A DNA stretch of 64,000 nt, from contig VAYU01000026.1 of the NCBI GenBank assembly GCA_005884925.1, forward strand, positions 41,662 through 105,661. The letters are read 5' to 3'. Positions 8,087 through 16,597 of this stretch are shown in pieces; position 1 is the stretch's first letter, and every line of letters begins with the position of its first letter. Made by a program: the position numbers and the translations under genes. Source of the DNA: Actinomycetota bacterium (lineage in GTDB: Bacteria; Actinomycetota; UBA4738; HRBIN12). The notes under the pieces were generated by a model, which saw nothing but the letters and a program-made list of their open reading frames with translations, searched no databases and was not told the DNA's origin.

Positions 8087-8949
8087 GCGCCGGTCGCCTC
8101 GGGCCAGGTCGCATGGCTCCCCGCGACGAGCGCGCCCGCATGGCAGGCGCGGGCGAGCGCCTCTTCGGGCGCTCGCCCGCGCGCGAGCGAGGACAGGAAC
8201 ACCCCGTCGAACGCGTCGCCGGCGCCCGTCGCCTCGACCTCGTCGATCGGCTCGGCGCCGGCCCTGACGAGCCGTCCTTCGGCGATCAACGTTGCGCCGT
8301 TCCCTCCGCGCTTGACCGCGGCGAAGCGGTACCGCTCGCCGAGCACCCGCGCGGCGCCCTCACCGTCGGTGCCCGTCAGCACCCTCGCCTCGCGCTCGTT
8401 CGCGAGCATCACGTCGCACGTCGCCGTCTCCTCGACGAACCGCTCAACGCCGAACGTCTCGAGGAGTGGCCACGACGCTGCCTCGACCGCCATCAGCGGC
8501 GTCCGCGCGCCCTCGATCGCAGCGACCGCGACGTCGTGCCCGGGTTCCTGCAGGAACAGGTAACCGGACACCAGAACGGCCTCCGCGTCGATCCCCTCCA
8601 CGTCCGCCGCGGCGAGCTGCGCGTTCGCGCCGCGGTCGGCGACCATCGAACGCTCGCCGTCCTCCGTCATCACGACCATGACGCCGGTCGGCGATGAGCG
8701 CCGGACCACGCCCCCGACATCCACGCCCCGGTCCGCGACCGCTCCGACGCAGAGCGCTCCCGCGAGATCGTCGCCGACGGCCGCGATCACCGCCGCGGAC
8801 GCGCCGGCCCACGCGGACCACACGGCGGCGTTCGCCGAGGTCCCGCCCGGGCGGATCGCGACGCGGCCGTGCACGTCCCCGCCGCGCGCGAGCGCGCCGG
8901 AGGCGACGTGCACATCCAGCATCACGTCGCCGACGCAGACGAGGTCCAT
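8083..8949 (-). CDS. psuK: PfkB-family carbohydrate kinase, probable pseudouridine kinase
   Basis: A 288-residue ribokinase-family protein. The N terminus MDLVCVGDVMLDVHV and the GG-type motif RPGGTSANAAVW bind the sugar. ATGAGDAFDGVFL carries the catalytic Asp and anion hole. Specificity is inferred from the four-base overlap with psuG: PsuK phosphorylates pseudouridine before cleavage by PsuG. A TAGCGT -10 box lies nine bases upstream of the ATG, suggesting a short or absent leader. A generic ribokinase role cannot be excluded from sequence alone. Confidence 0.8.
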   Translation of the reverse strand: MDLVCVGDVMLDVHVASGALARGGDVHGRVAIRPGGTSANAAVWSAWAGASAAVIAAVGDDLAGALCVGAVADRGVDVGGVVRRSSPTGVMVVMTEDGERSMVADRGANAQLAAADVEGIDAEAVLVSGYLFLQEPGHDVAVAAIEGARTPLMAVEAASWPLLETFGVERFVEETATCDVMLANEREARVLTGTDGEGAARVLGERYRFAAVKRGGNGATLIAEGRLVRAGAEPIDEVEATGAGDAFDGVFLSSLARGRAPEEALARACHAGALVAGSHATWPEATGA

Positions 8950-8958
8950 GAGCGCACC

Positions 8959-8964
8959 ACGCTA
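8959..8964 (-). promoter_or_regulatory. -10 box for psuK-psuG
   Basis: TAGCGT on the minus strand, nine bases before the psuK ATG. Confidence 0.4.
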
Positions 8965-8990
8965 CCGGGCAGGCACCGGCGCGACCCGGC

Positions 8991-10055
8991 TCAGGCGCCG
9001 GCCGCCGTCTCGTCCGCCCAGGACCCGAACGCGCCCCAGAACGGATCGAGGCCTGGATGTTCGAGCGGCTCCTCGACCCCCTCCCGAACGAGCGTCCGGC
9101 CAGCGTCCGCGGGCAAGACCTTCCCCACGACCGCGGCCGGGATCCCGCGGTCGGTGAGCGCACGCAGGTAGGAGTCCGCACGGGCGGGCACGACCGTCGC
9201 GATCAGCGTCCCCTCGCTGATCGCGAGATACGGGTCCATGCCCACGTGCTCGCACACGGCTCGGACCTCCGGACGGATCGGGATCGCGTCCAGCTCGATC
9301 CGCATCCCGTTGCCCGAGGCCACGGCGACCTCCAGGAGCCCGCCGAGGACGCCACCTTCGGTTGCGTCGTGCATCGCCGTCACCCCAGCGTCGCGGACCC
9401 CGAAGCTGCGCGCGATCTCGGCCTCCGGAACGACCGACATCTGCTCGAACAACGCATCCGCGGCCTCGACGACGTCGGCGCCGACACCCTCGGCGAGCCG
9501 CTCCGGGAACGTCGCGGCGAACAACGCCGTCGCCTCGATCGCCGCGCCTTTCGTCACGACGATCGCGTCACCCGGTCGCGCCATCTCTGGGGTGACGTAC
9601 GCGTCGGCGGCGCCGAGTGCGATGCACGTCGCACCGCCGACCATCGGCCAGGCGCAACCGTCGTAGCGCGCTGTGTGCCCGGTGACGATCGAGATCCCGA
9701 GCGCCACGCACGTCCGGTGGAACGCGTCCCAGAGCTGGGTCAGCCCGTCGTCGTCGAGGTCCGGCGGGAGGTTGAGATCGACGGCCATCCACCGGAGCGG
9801 AAGACCGGAGGTGGCGGCATCCGACGCGAGGATGTGGACCGCGAACCACGCCGCCCGCTCCCACCCGTACGTGGGGACGACGAAGACGGGATCGGTGGTG
9901 AGCGCCATCGCTACGCCGTCGGCCACGCGGACCACACCGACGTCGACCCCGTGCCTCGGTGGCATCAGCACGTCATCGTCCCGAGCGCCGAGGCGACGCA
10001 GGATGATCCGTTCGAACAGCTCCGGGGTGGCCTTCCCGGTCACTTGTTCGGCCAT
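8991..10055 (-). CDS. AIR-synthase-related protein (HypE/ThiL/PurM superfamily) in the thiamine operon
   Basis: A 354-residue protein with the AIR synthase N domain (ALTTDPVFVV, ILASDAATSG) and C domain (MHDATEGGVLGGLLEVA). It lacks the HypE C-terminal cysteine, the GDDAA motif typical of ThiL, and the N-terminal Cys/Sec of SelD, so it is none of these by the book. It starts three bases after thiE and lies under the same TPP riboswitch. A function in thiamine phosphate metabolism is therefore a reasonable inference, perhaps as an ATP-dependent kinase or cyclase. The reaction is unknown. Confidence 0.72.
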   Translation of the reverse strand: MAEQVTGKATPELFERIILRRLGARDDDVLMPPRHGVDVGVVRVADGVAMALTTDPVFVVPTYGWERAAWFAVHILASDAATSGLPLRWMAVDLNLPPDLDDDGLTQLWDAFHRTCVALGISIVTGHTARYDGCAWPMVGGATCIALGAADAYVTPEMARPGDAIVVTKGAAIEATALFAATFPERLAEGVGADVVEAADALFEQMSVVPEAEIARSFGVRDAGVTAMHDATEGGVLGGLLEVAVASGNGMRIELDAIPIRPEVRAVCEHVGMDPYLAISEGTLIATVVPARADSYLRALTDRGIPAAVVGKVLPADAGRTLVREGVEEPLEHPGLDPFWGAFGSWADETAAGA

Positions 10056-10058
10056 AGT

Positions 10059-10703
10059 TCAGCCTCCTCGTCGTTCGAGCGAATGGTCGACGACACGCAC
10101 GAGCTCCCGCGTCGCCTCGATCGGGTCGGGAGCAGCCGCGACGGCCGAGATCACGGCCACGCCCGCCGCTCCGGCCTCCAGGACGGCCGGCGCGTTCGAG
10201 GCGTCGATCCCGCCGATCCCCACCACCGGGAGCGAGCTCTGCCCCGAGATGGCTCGGACGAGTGCGAGCCCGCCCGGCGTGGCCTCCGGTTTGGTCGGGG
10301 TCGCCCACACCGTGACGCCGAGGTAGTCGGCGCCCATATCTTCGGCCTCGCGGGCTTGCGATCCGCCCTCGACGCTCATCCCGAGGACGCGGTCCGGGCC
10401 GAGCAGCCGGCGAGCGTCCGATGGGTCGTCCTCGCGCCCGACGTGCGCGCCTGCGGCGGCGGCCGCCAAGGCGATCTGGGGACGATCGTTGACCACGAAC
10501 AACACCTGAGCATCGGCGCAGGCCCGCGCGAGCTCGGACGCGACCGCGAGCAGCTCGTCGTCGGGGAGCTCGGGTGCGCGGAGCTGGATCGAGCCGGCGC
10601 CGCCCTCGAGGGCGGCCATCGCGACGTCGCGATGCGACCTGCCGGCGAACCTCGCCGAGGTGAGCACGTAGACACGGAGCGCTCGGGGATCGAGTCGCGC
10701 CAT
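10059..10703 (-). CDS. thiE: Thiamine-phosphate synthase
   Basis: A 214-residue TIM-barrel protein joining HMP-PP and thiazole phosphate to thiamine phosphate. Motifs seen: GAGSIQLRAPE (pyrophosphate site), VNDRPQIAL, GAHVGREDDP, ADYLGVTVWATPTKPEA (close to the usual GPVFxTxTK loop) and VGIGGIDASNAP. The ATG at 10703 directly follows a TPP riboswitch, which supports both identity and start. The track ORF extends much further upstream only because the riboswitch is open in that frame. It is the first gene of a two-gene operon. Confidence 0.92.
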   Translation of the reverse strand: MARLDPRALRVYVLTSARFAGRSHRDVAMAALEGGAGSIQLRAPELPDDELLAVASELARACADAQVLFVVNDRPQIALAAAAAGAHVGREDDPSDARRLLGPDRVLGMSVEGGSQAREAEDMGADYLGVTVWATPTKPEATPGGLALVRAISGQSSLPVVGIGGIDASNAPAVLEAGAAGVAVISAVAAAPDPIEATRELVRVVDHSLERRGG

Positions 10704-10706
10704 CGT

Positions 10707-10798
10707 CCTCCCTCCGCCGGCATGATCCGGGTCAGGTTCTGCGGGTCGTGGGCGCCTGTCCCACCTCTCAGCCCGGCCATCGCCCGGGCTCCCCGGTC
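10707..10798 (-). promoter_or_regulatory. TPP riboswitch (THI element)
   Basis: On the minus strand the leader contains CTGAGAGGTGGG and, downstream, ACCTGACCCGGATCATGCCG followed by GGAGGGAGG. These are the conserved helices and internal loops of the thiamine pyrophosphate aptamer. The 3' G-rich strand sits at the thiE ribosome site, suggesting translational control by sequestration. Confidence 0.95.
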
Positions 10799-10809
10799 CG
10801 TCTCCAAGA

Positions 10810-10815
10810 AGGATA
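10810..10815 (-). promoter_or_regulatory. -10 box upstream of the TPP riboswitch
   Basis: TATCCT on the minus strand, about 12 bases before the aptamer, places the transcript start at the riboswitch 5' edge. Confidence 0.45.
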
Positions 10816-10828
10816 CCGAGGAGCGGCG

Positions 10829-11551
10829 TCAGCGGCCGCGGAGGTACTTCGCCACCGCCCGCTCGCGGCGGAACTTCTTCCAGTCGCTGGTCTTCGTCGA
10901 GAAGAGCACGTCGGTGACGATCTGTAGGACGCCGATCGCGGCCGCCGCCAGCACCGCCCATGCCGGCGCGTTGGTCGCGGGGGCGAGGGCGACGGCCACG
11001 AACGGCGCGACCTTGGTAGCGATCGCACCGGAGGCGTGGAACCACGCCCGCATCGAGGGCTCGGCGCGGAGATACGTCGCGTAGTCCGTCTTCAGACCCG
11101 GCCGGGGCGGAGGCGGTCCCCCCAGGAAGGACTCAATGAAGCGGATCCCGGCGAACCACCCGAAGACCATGTGGGTCGGGCAATGCACCCCGATCGACCA
11201 GGCGACCGCCGCCGCCAGGAGGGCGAGTCCTGCGGCCGTTCCCGTCCATCGCGCCGCCAAGACCACTGCGACTACGCCCGCCGCGATCACGCCGGCCAGC
11301 ACGAGGGTGCCGACCCAGACCGGCACCCGAACCCGCACTCGGGCGCGGAACGCCGCCCCATCGATCCTCCCGACCTGGTCGGCGTGGTCGAGCACCAACA
11401 CCGGGTCGCGCTTGATCGCGGCGACCACCCGCCAGAAGCCCAGCGTCCGAAGGTCCGTCGAGCCGGCATGGACCGCCGCCTCGATCCGGTCGAGCTCCTC
11501 TGCGATGCGGAGCGAGGCCGCCTCATGCGCGGTCGGTCGCAGTGGCTGCAC
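10829..11551 (-). CDS. Membrane protein of unknown function
   Basis: A 240-residue protein: a soluble helical N-terminal region (residues 1-70, SLRIAEELDRIEAAVHAG), a pair of hydrophobic segments (VWVGTLVLAGVIAAGVVAVVLAARW and TAAGLALLAAAVAWSIGVH), a loop with FLGGPPPPRPGLKTDYATYLR, then two more segments and a basic tail (WKKFRRERAVAKYLRGR). I do not recognise a family. GTG 11551 is the only sensible start in frame. It diverges from the PASTA kinase gene with an 80-base gap. Confidence 0.55.
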   Translation of the reverse strand: MQPLRPTAHEAASLRIAEELDRIEAAVHAGSTDLRTLGFWRVVAAIKRDPVLVLDHADQVGRIDGAAFRARVRVRVPVWVGTLVLAGVIAAGVVAVVLAARWTGTAAGLALLAAAVAWSIGVHCPTHMVFGWFAGIRFIESFLGGPPPPRPGLKTDYATYLRAEPSMRAWFHASGAIATKVAPFVAVALAPATNAPAWAVLAAAAIGVLQIVTDVLFSTKTSDWKKFRRERAVAKYLRGR

Positions 11552-11629
11552 GGTTCCGGGCCCCCATGGCCTTAGGATGCCTCCGGACGCGCTCCTCCCA
11601 GCTTGAGCGCTTCCCCGAACGGGAGGCCG

Positions 11630-13495
11630 ATGTCCAAGAGCATGACACAACCGATGGCCTCGGCGAACGGCCAAGGCCAGCGGCTCGTGACCCTCGACGG
11701 CCGCTACCACGTGCTCGAGCGGATCGCCGCCGGCGGCATGGGCGAGGTCTTCCGCGCACACGACGCCGTCCTCGCGCGCGAGGTCGCCGTCAAGGTGCTC
11801 CACCGCTCCCTATCCAGCGACCAGGGCTTCGTCGAGCGGTTCCGGCGGGAGGCTCGCGCGGCCGCCACCCTCAACCATCCGAACATCGTCGCCGTGTACG
11901 ACTGGGGCGCGGTCGACGGCATCTATTACATGGTCATGGAGTACGTGCGCGGACGGTCCGTGCGCGAGCTCCTCAACGCGGGCGGCCGTCTCGCGCCCGC
12001 GCAGGCGGCGGACATCCTGCGCCAGACGCTCGCGGCGCTCGAGCACGCGCACGCTAAAGGCATCGTCCATCGCGACCTCAAGCCCGAGAACATCCTGATC
12101 ACGACCGACGGCGTCGTGAAGCTCACCGACCTCGGCCTCGCCCGGGCCTTCGCGGACGCGAAGAACACCCGGGCCGGGGCCGTCACCGGCACGGTCCAGT
12201 ACCTCGCCCCTGAGCAGATCCGCGGCGAGCCCGCCGACCCCCGATCGGATCTCTATTCCCTCGGGATCGTCGCGTACGAACTGCTCACGGGTGACCTCCC
12301 CTACACGGGCGAGACCCCGATGGCGATCGCGTACAAACATCTGTCGGACCGGGTGCCGAAGCCGTCGAGGTCGGCGCCGGAGGTCGGCGCCGACCTCGAC
12401 GGCTTCGTGGCGAGCGCCACCGACCCGGATCGCGAGCTGCGCCCCGAGTCGGCCGCCGCGATGCGACTGGACCTCGCGTCGTTCGCCGGCTCCCTCCCCC
12501 GTGCCCGATCGCTCGGCGCGCTCGTCAGCGATCTCCCGGAGGCCGAGCAGCCGGTGGCGGCCGCTGCCGCAACCGTCACCGAGACGATCCCGCGCCTGCA
12601 GCGAGCCCAGCGCCGCCGATGGCGGCGCTGGGCCGCCGCCGTCCTGCTGGTCGTGCTGGTCGCCGGGGCCGCCTACGGTGCGTGGGCCTACGTCATCCCG
12701 CACACCCACCCGGTCCCCCGGATCGTCGGTGCGAACCTCGACGATGCCACCGGACAGCTGGGGGCGCTGGGCTTCACCGTTCGGGTCGCGCACGGCGACT
12801 TCTCACTCACCGTGCCGCGCGACGCCGTGCTCGCCGTCGATCCTCCGGTCGGAACCGCGCTCAAGGCGGGCGCGACCGTGACGGTCGTGCCCTCCTTCGG
12901 ACCGCCGCCGGTGCCCGTCCCGGACGTCACTGGTTCGTCGTTGAACGACGCCACGAACGCGATCCAGGGCTCCAGCCTCGTCCTGGGGGACGTCCATCGG
13001 ATCTATAGCTCGACCGTGACCCGGGGCAACGTGGTCCGCCAGGATCCTCCCGTCGGGAAGGCGCCGAGCGGCAGTCGCGTGGAGCTCTGGGTCAGCAAGG
13101 GTCGGGCGCCCGTTCCGATCCCGGCGGTCGTCGGGAAGAAGCAGGACCGGGCGGAAGCACTGCTCCGCCACGCGGGGTTCGTTCCCGTCGTCGAAACGGC
13201 CTTCTCGGACCAGATCGGGCGGGGGATCGTCATCTCGGTCGCCCCCGTCGAGGCGACGCCGACCACCTACGGGGACCCGGTCACGATCACCGTCTCGCAG
13301 GGTCCACAAGAGTTCCCGGCACCGACGTTCACCGGCCTCACCCCCGACGCCGCCCAGCAGAAGGCCCACCAGTACGGATTGGAGGTCTCCTTCTTCTACA
13401 TCCCAGGCACGGCGCAGCTCCGGGTCATCAGCCAGACACCCACGGCGGGCTCGACCGTCCGATCCGGGGACACGATCACGTTGTACGTCGCGTGA
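11630..13495 (+). CDS. PASTA-domain Ser/Thr protein kinase (PknB-like)
   Basis: A 621-residue membrane kinase. The catalytic domain (about residues 25-285) has the Gly loop AAGGMGEVF, VAVKVL, HRDLKPEN and APEQIRG. The activation-loop start reads DLG rather than DFG, a tolerated variant. A basic stretch and one transmembrane helix (about 338-360) lead to four extracellular PASTA repeats starting near VPRIVGANLDD, VPVPDVTGSSLND, VPIPAVVGKKQD and APTFTGLTPD. PASTA repeats sense peptidoglycan fragments and coordinate growth. GGGAGG precedes ATG 11630. No phosphatase or FtsW/PBP neighbours are present, so it lies outside the usual pknB locus. Confidence 0.92.
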   Translation: MSKSMTQPMASANGQGQRLVTLDGRYHVLERIAAGGMGEVFRAHDAVLAREVAVKVLHRSLSSDQGFVERFRREARAAATLNHPNIVAVYDWGAVDGIYYMVMEYVRGRSVRELLNAGGRLAPAQAADILRQTLAALEHAHAKGIVHRDLKPENILITTDGVVKLTDLGLARAFADAKNTRAGAVTGTVQYLAPEQIRGEPADPRSDLYSLGIVAYELLTGDLPYTGETPMAIAYKHLSDRVPKPSRSAPEVGADLDGFVASATDPDRELRPESAAAMRLDLASFAGSLPRARSLGALVSDLPEAEQPVAAAAATVTETIPRLQRAQRRRWRRWAAAVLLVVLVAGAAYGAWAYVIPHTHPVPRIVGANLDDATGQLGALGFTVRVAHGDFSLTVPRDAVLAVDPPVGTALKAGATVTVVPSFGPPPVPVPDVTGSSLNDATNAIQGSSLVLGDVHRIYSSTVTRGNVVRQDPPVGKAPSGSRVELWVSKGRAPVPIPAVVGKKQDRAEALLRHAGFVPVVETAFSDQIGRGIVISVAPVEATPTTYGDPVTITVSQGPQEFPAPTFTGLTPDAAQQKAHQYGLEVSFFYIPGTAQLRVISQTPTAGSTVRSGDTITLYVA

Positions 13496-13496
13496 G

Positions 13497-14120
13497 TTAG
13501 GACTCGAGCTCCGCTCGCGGTCCCTCCTGGTAGCTGTAGCGCTCCTCCGCGAACGGCTCCGCGTGGACGTGGTACCCGCGAACCTCCCAGAAGCCGCGCG
13601 TGTTCTTCGGGCTGAACTCGAGGCCCGTCAGCCACTTCGCGCTCTTCCACGCGTAGCGCTTGGGGACGACCAGCCGCAGCGGCCACCCGTGCTCGGGTGC
13701 CAGGTCCTCGCCGTGGTTCCTCCAGGCGACCAGCACGTCGTCGTCGTCCATCGCTTCGAGCGAGAGGTCCGAGGTGTATCCGTGGGCCGAACGCGCGATC
13801 ACCCACTTCGCCTCGGCCGTCGGCTTCGCGCGCTCGATGATCGCGCGGAACGGGACGCCCTCCCACGTGTTGTCGAGCGTCGTCCACCCGGTCACGCAGT
13901 GCATGTCCGCATCGACGGTCACGGTCGGGAGCCCCCGCAGCTCCTGGTAGCTCAGCGTGAAGGGCTCCTCGACCGATCCGAAGACCTGGAGATCCCAGTT
14001 CGCGCCGTCGAACGTGGGGATCGGACCGTAATGCAGGACCGGCCACGTCTTGACCAATCGTTGCCCCGGTGGGATCCGCCCGGCGATCTCCGGCGGATAG
14101 CTCTTCTGGAACAGGCCCAT
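13497..14120 (-). CDS. Sulfite-oxidase-like molybdopterin oxidoreductase
   Basis: A 207-residue protein of the oxidoreductase molybdopterin-binding family. It has PTFDGANWDLQVFGSVEEP, the Mo-ligand cysteine in DADMHCVTGWTTLDNTWEG, and PEHGWPLRLVVPKRYAWKSAKW. The short length matches bacterial sulfite-oxidase-like oxidoreductases that lack the C-terminal dimer domain. No Tat signal is visible, so a cytosolic role is likely. The start overlaps the stop of the threonine aldolase gene by one base (TGATG). The physiological substrate is unknown. MobA and the formate dehydrogenase in this window also show molybdenum use. Confidence 0.82.
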   Translation of the reverse strand: MGLFQKSYPPEIAGRIPPGQRLVKTWPVLHYGPIPTFDGANWDLQVFGSVEEPFTLSYQELRGLPTVTVDADMHCVTGWTTLDNTWEGVPFRAIIERAKPTAEAKWVIARSAHGYTSDLSLEAMDDDDVLVAWRNHGEDLAPEHGWPLRLVVPKRYAWKSAKWLTGLEFSPKNTRGFWEVRGYHVHAEPFAEERYSYQEGPRAELES

Positions 14121-15181
14121 CACGGCTCCTTCGCAGCGCCCGCGACGACGGAGCGCCACGCGTCGATCGCACGCGTGATCCCGTCGTCGTCCACATCGAC
14201 GTGGGTCACCATCCGCACCGCTCCCGTGACCGGGACCGCGCCCACGCCGAGGGCCGCGAGGCGTTCGATCGTCTCGAGCGCATCCAGCCCCATCGCTTCC
14301 GTGTGGACGAAGACCATGTTCGTTTCGACCATGTCCAGATCGACCCCACCCGGGAGGATGTCGGCGAGCGATCCGGCGAGCCGCCGAGCGCGTGCATGAT
14401 CGTCCACGATCCTGGCGGGGCCCTCGTCGAGGGCGACCAGACCGGCGGCGGCCATGATGCCCGCCTGGCGCCAGGCGCCACCGTAGAGGATCCAGATCCT
14501 CCTCGCCTCCCGGATCAGCTCGCCGGGCCCGCACACGAGTGAGCCGATCGGCGCGCCCAGTCCTTTCGAAAGGCAGAACATCATCGTGTCCACCTGGGAC
14601 GTCCATTCGGTGATCGGGAGCCCGGTCGCGGCGGCCGCGTTCCAGATCCTGGCGCCGTCGAGGTGGACCGGGACCCCGGCATCGACGGCGATCTGCCGGA
14701 CCTTGCGCAGCTCATCGACCGGGTAGATCGTTCCCCCATACGCGCCGACCGTGTTCTCGACCGCGAGCAGGTCGACGACCTCGACGTCGAAGGCCTCGTC
14801 CGGCTCGAGCAGGCGGCGCGCGAGCTCCGCGGTCATGTAGCCCTTCGGGGAGCCGGTCCCGGTCCGGTAGGCGATCCCCGCCAGCACCGCGCTCGTCATC
14901 ATCTCGACGGTGGCGACGTGGGACCGCTCCTCCGCCGCCACCAGATGGCCCGCCCCGTTCGCTTGGAGCCGCACCCCGATCTGGTTCGCCATCGTCCCCG
15001 TCACGACGTAGAGGGCGGCCTCCATCCCGGTCAGCTCGGCGGCGCGCTCCTGGAGCCGGTTCACGGTCGGATCGTCGCCGTACCACGCGTCGCCGACCTC
15101 GGCGTCGGCCATCGCGCGGCGCATCGCGGGGGACGGCGTCGAGACCGTATCCGAACGAAGATCCACCGGGAACCGCTGCAT
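14120..15181 (-). CDS. ltaE: Low-specificity L-threonine aldolase
   Basis: A 353-residue fold-type-I PLP enzyme. It starts [16 protein letters not shown], the hallmark of threonine aldolases, and has [25 protein letters not shown] and the PLP lysine in [11 protein letters not shown]. It splits L-threonine/allo-threonine into glycine and acetaldehyde, and in vivo often supplies glycine. A TAGACT box ends six bases before the ATG, so the message is probably leaderless. The molybdopterin oxidoreductase gene follows with a one-base overlap. Confidence 0.92.
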   Translation of the reverse strand: MQRFPVDLRSDTVSTPSPAMRRAMADAEVGDAWYGDDPTVNRLQERAAELTGMEAALYVVTGTMANQIGVRLQANGAGHLVAAEERSHVATVEMMTSAVLAGIAYRTGTGSPKGYMTAELARRLLEPDEAFDVEVVDLLAVENTVGAYGGTIYPVDELRKVRQIAVDAGVPVHLDGARIWNAAAATGLPITEWTSQVDTMMFCLSKGLGAPIGSLVCGPGELIREARRIWILYGGAWRQAGIMAAAGLVALDEGPARIVDDHARARRLAGSLADILPGGVDLDMVETNMVFVHTEAMGLDALETIERLAALGVGAVPVTGAVRMVTHVDVDDDGITRAIDAWRSVVAGAAKEP

Positions 15182-15187
15182 GGCGGC

Positions 15188-15193
15188 AGTCTA
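15188..15193 (-). promoter_or_regulatory. -10 box of a leaderless promoter (ltaE)
   Basis: TAGACT-N6-ATG on the minus strand. Confidence 0.55.
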
Positions 15194-15236
15194 GCGGCCG
15201 GCCGCCCAACGCCCGCCGACCACTGGCCGCCAGCGA

Positions 15237-16385
15237 TCAGTTCAGGAACATCGGCTTGCCGTCGACGTGACGGATCTTCGGCCGGTACGACTCCTGGTCG
15301 TAGAGCGCCTCGACGTCCACCCGCTTCACGCCTTGGCCGACCACCGTCAGCGGCACGTTCGCGTAGTTCCCGTCGCGAAGGGCCATCAGCCTGCCGCACG
15401 TCCCGTCGACGACCAGATCGGTGGCCATCACCGCGTAATTGATCGCGACCATGAGGTCGAGCGAATCCGGCGTTCCCGAGCGCATCAGGTAGCCGAGCTG
15501 TTGATAGATCGTCCCCTGCCCCGTGCGCTCTTTGAGCAGCTCGGCGGTCAACTGGCCGATCCCACCGAGCTTCCGGTGACCGTACGCGTCCTCCGGTCCA
15601 CCCTGCACCAGCTGCCCGCCGACCAGCGTCGCCCCCTCCGAGATCGTCATCATCGCGTAGTTGCTCGGGTTCGATCGCTGATCCCGCAGGAGCAGCTCGC
15701 CCAGCCGATCCACGTCGAACGGCACCTCGCTGATGATCGTGCGGTCGACACCCGACAGGTACGCCGAGATCAGGGATGTCTCACCGCTGTAGCGTCCGAA
15801 GACCTCCACCACCGTGAGTCGCTCGTGCGAGCCCGCGCTGGTCCGCAGCTGATGGACGAAGTTCACCGTCCGGGTGACCGCCGTGGAGAACCCGATGCAG
15901 TAGTCCGTGCCGTAGACGTCGTTGTCCATGGTCTTGGGGATCGCGACGACGGGAACGCCTTCCTGGTGCAGGCGGAGCGCGAAGGACAGCGTGTCGTCAC
16001 CACCGATCGGGATCAGGGCGCCGAGCCCGAGCTGCTCGATCGCCTTCAGCACATGGCCGGTGTGATCGCGAGGGGCGTCATCGGTGCGACCCTCGCGGAG
16101 GAACGCCGGCTCGTCGTCCGGCTTGACCCTCGCCGGGTTCGTTCGCGATGTATGGAGGAAGGTTCCACCGGTCCGATCGATCGTCCGCACGGTGGAGACG
16201 TCGAGCGGGATCGTGTTCACCGAGGCGGACAGCGGGTTCGCGAGGTCGACGTCCAGCAGGCCCGCCCATCCCCTGCGGATGCCGAGCACCTGATGACCCT
16301 CGGCCGCGGCGCGCGTGACCACGGCCTTGATGCACGCGTTCAGCCCGGGGACGTCGCCACCGCCGGTGAGGACACCGATCTTCAC
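15237..16385 (-). CDS. pfp: 6-phosphofructokinase, residues of the PPi-dependent type
   Basis: A 382-residue PfkA-family enzyme (fructose 6-phosphate to fructose 1,6-bisphosphate). The N terminus [17 protein letters not shown] is typical. Two donor-determining sites read GGDDT and PKTMDND. ATP enzymes carry Gly at the last Asp of GGDG and at the Lys of PGTIDND, whereas PPi-dependent enzymes (such as that of Amycolatopsis methanolica) carry Asp and Lys. That points to pyrophosphate as donor and a reversible step. Initiation is at GTG 16385, with TAGGCT eight bases upstream. Confidence 0.85.
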   Translation of the reverse strand: MKIGVLTGGGDVPGLNACIKAVVTRAAAEGHQVLGIRRGWAGLLDVDLANPLSASVNTIPLDVSTVRTIDRTGGTFLHTSRTNPARVKPDDEPAFLREGRTDDAPRDHTGHVLKAIEQLGLGALIPIGGDDTLSFALRLHQEGVPVVAIPKTMDNDVYGTDYCIGFSTAVTRTVNFVHQLRTSAGSHERLTVVEVFGRYSGETSLISAYLSGVDRTIISEVPFDVDRLGELLLRDQRSNPSNYAMMTISEGATLVGGQLVQGGPEDAYGHRKLGGIGQLTAELLKERTGQGTIYQQLGYLMRSGTPDSLDLMVAINYAVMATDLVVDGTCGRLMALRDGNYANVPLTVVGQGVKRVDVEALYDQESYRPKIRHVDGKPMFLN

Positions 16386-16426
16386 GGGGCAAGAGCCTAC
16401 GACGCCGTGCCGAACCGCCCCTCAGG

Positions 16427-16432
16427 TAGCAT
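16427..16432 (+). promoter_or_regulatory. -10 box of a leaderless promoter (51-aa membrane protein)
   Basis: TAGCAT-N6-GTG; supports the short gene at 16439. Confidence 0.5.
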
Positions 16433-16438
16433 CGGCAC

Positions 16439-16594
16439 GTGGAGCTGCTCGCCGTGTGGATCCCGCGACACCTCGGCTGGCTCGAGCTGATCTTCCTCGG
16501 CCTGCTCGCGTCGCTGGTCGCGATCGTCGGCATCTTCTCGCTCTACGTGATCGCGCAGCAATTCCGGAACCCTGGCCGGCCGTCGCGGCGCTGA
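16439..16594 (+). CDS. Small single-span membrane protein (51 aa)
   Basis: GTG-initiated and absent from the ORF track. The product MELLAVWIPRHLG is followed by a long hydrophobic helix (LELIFLGLLASLVAIVGIFS) and a basic tail ending in RPSRR. It sits alone on the plus strand between two minus-strand genes. The TAGCAT box exactly six bases upstream of GTG is the main argument that it is real. No family is recognised. Confidence 0.5.
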   Translation: MELLAVWIPRHLGWLELIFLGLLASLVAIVGIFSLYVIAQQFRNPGRPSRR

Positions 16595-16597
16595 GCG

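Noticed and set aside
8991-10055. selD (selenophosphate synthase) for the AIR-synthase-like gene
   Set aside because: It lacks the N-terminal Cys/Sec-Gly motif of SelD and sits in a thiamine operon, so it was not linked to the Sec-FDH.
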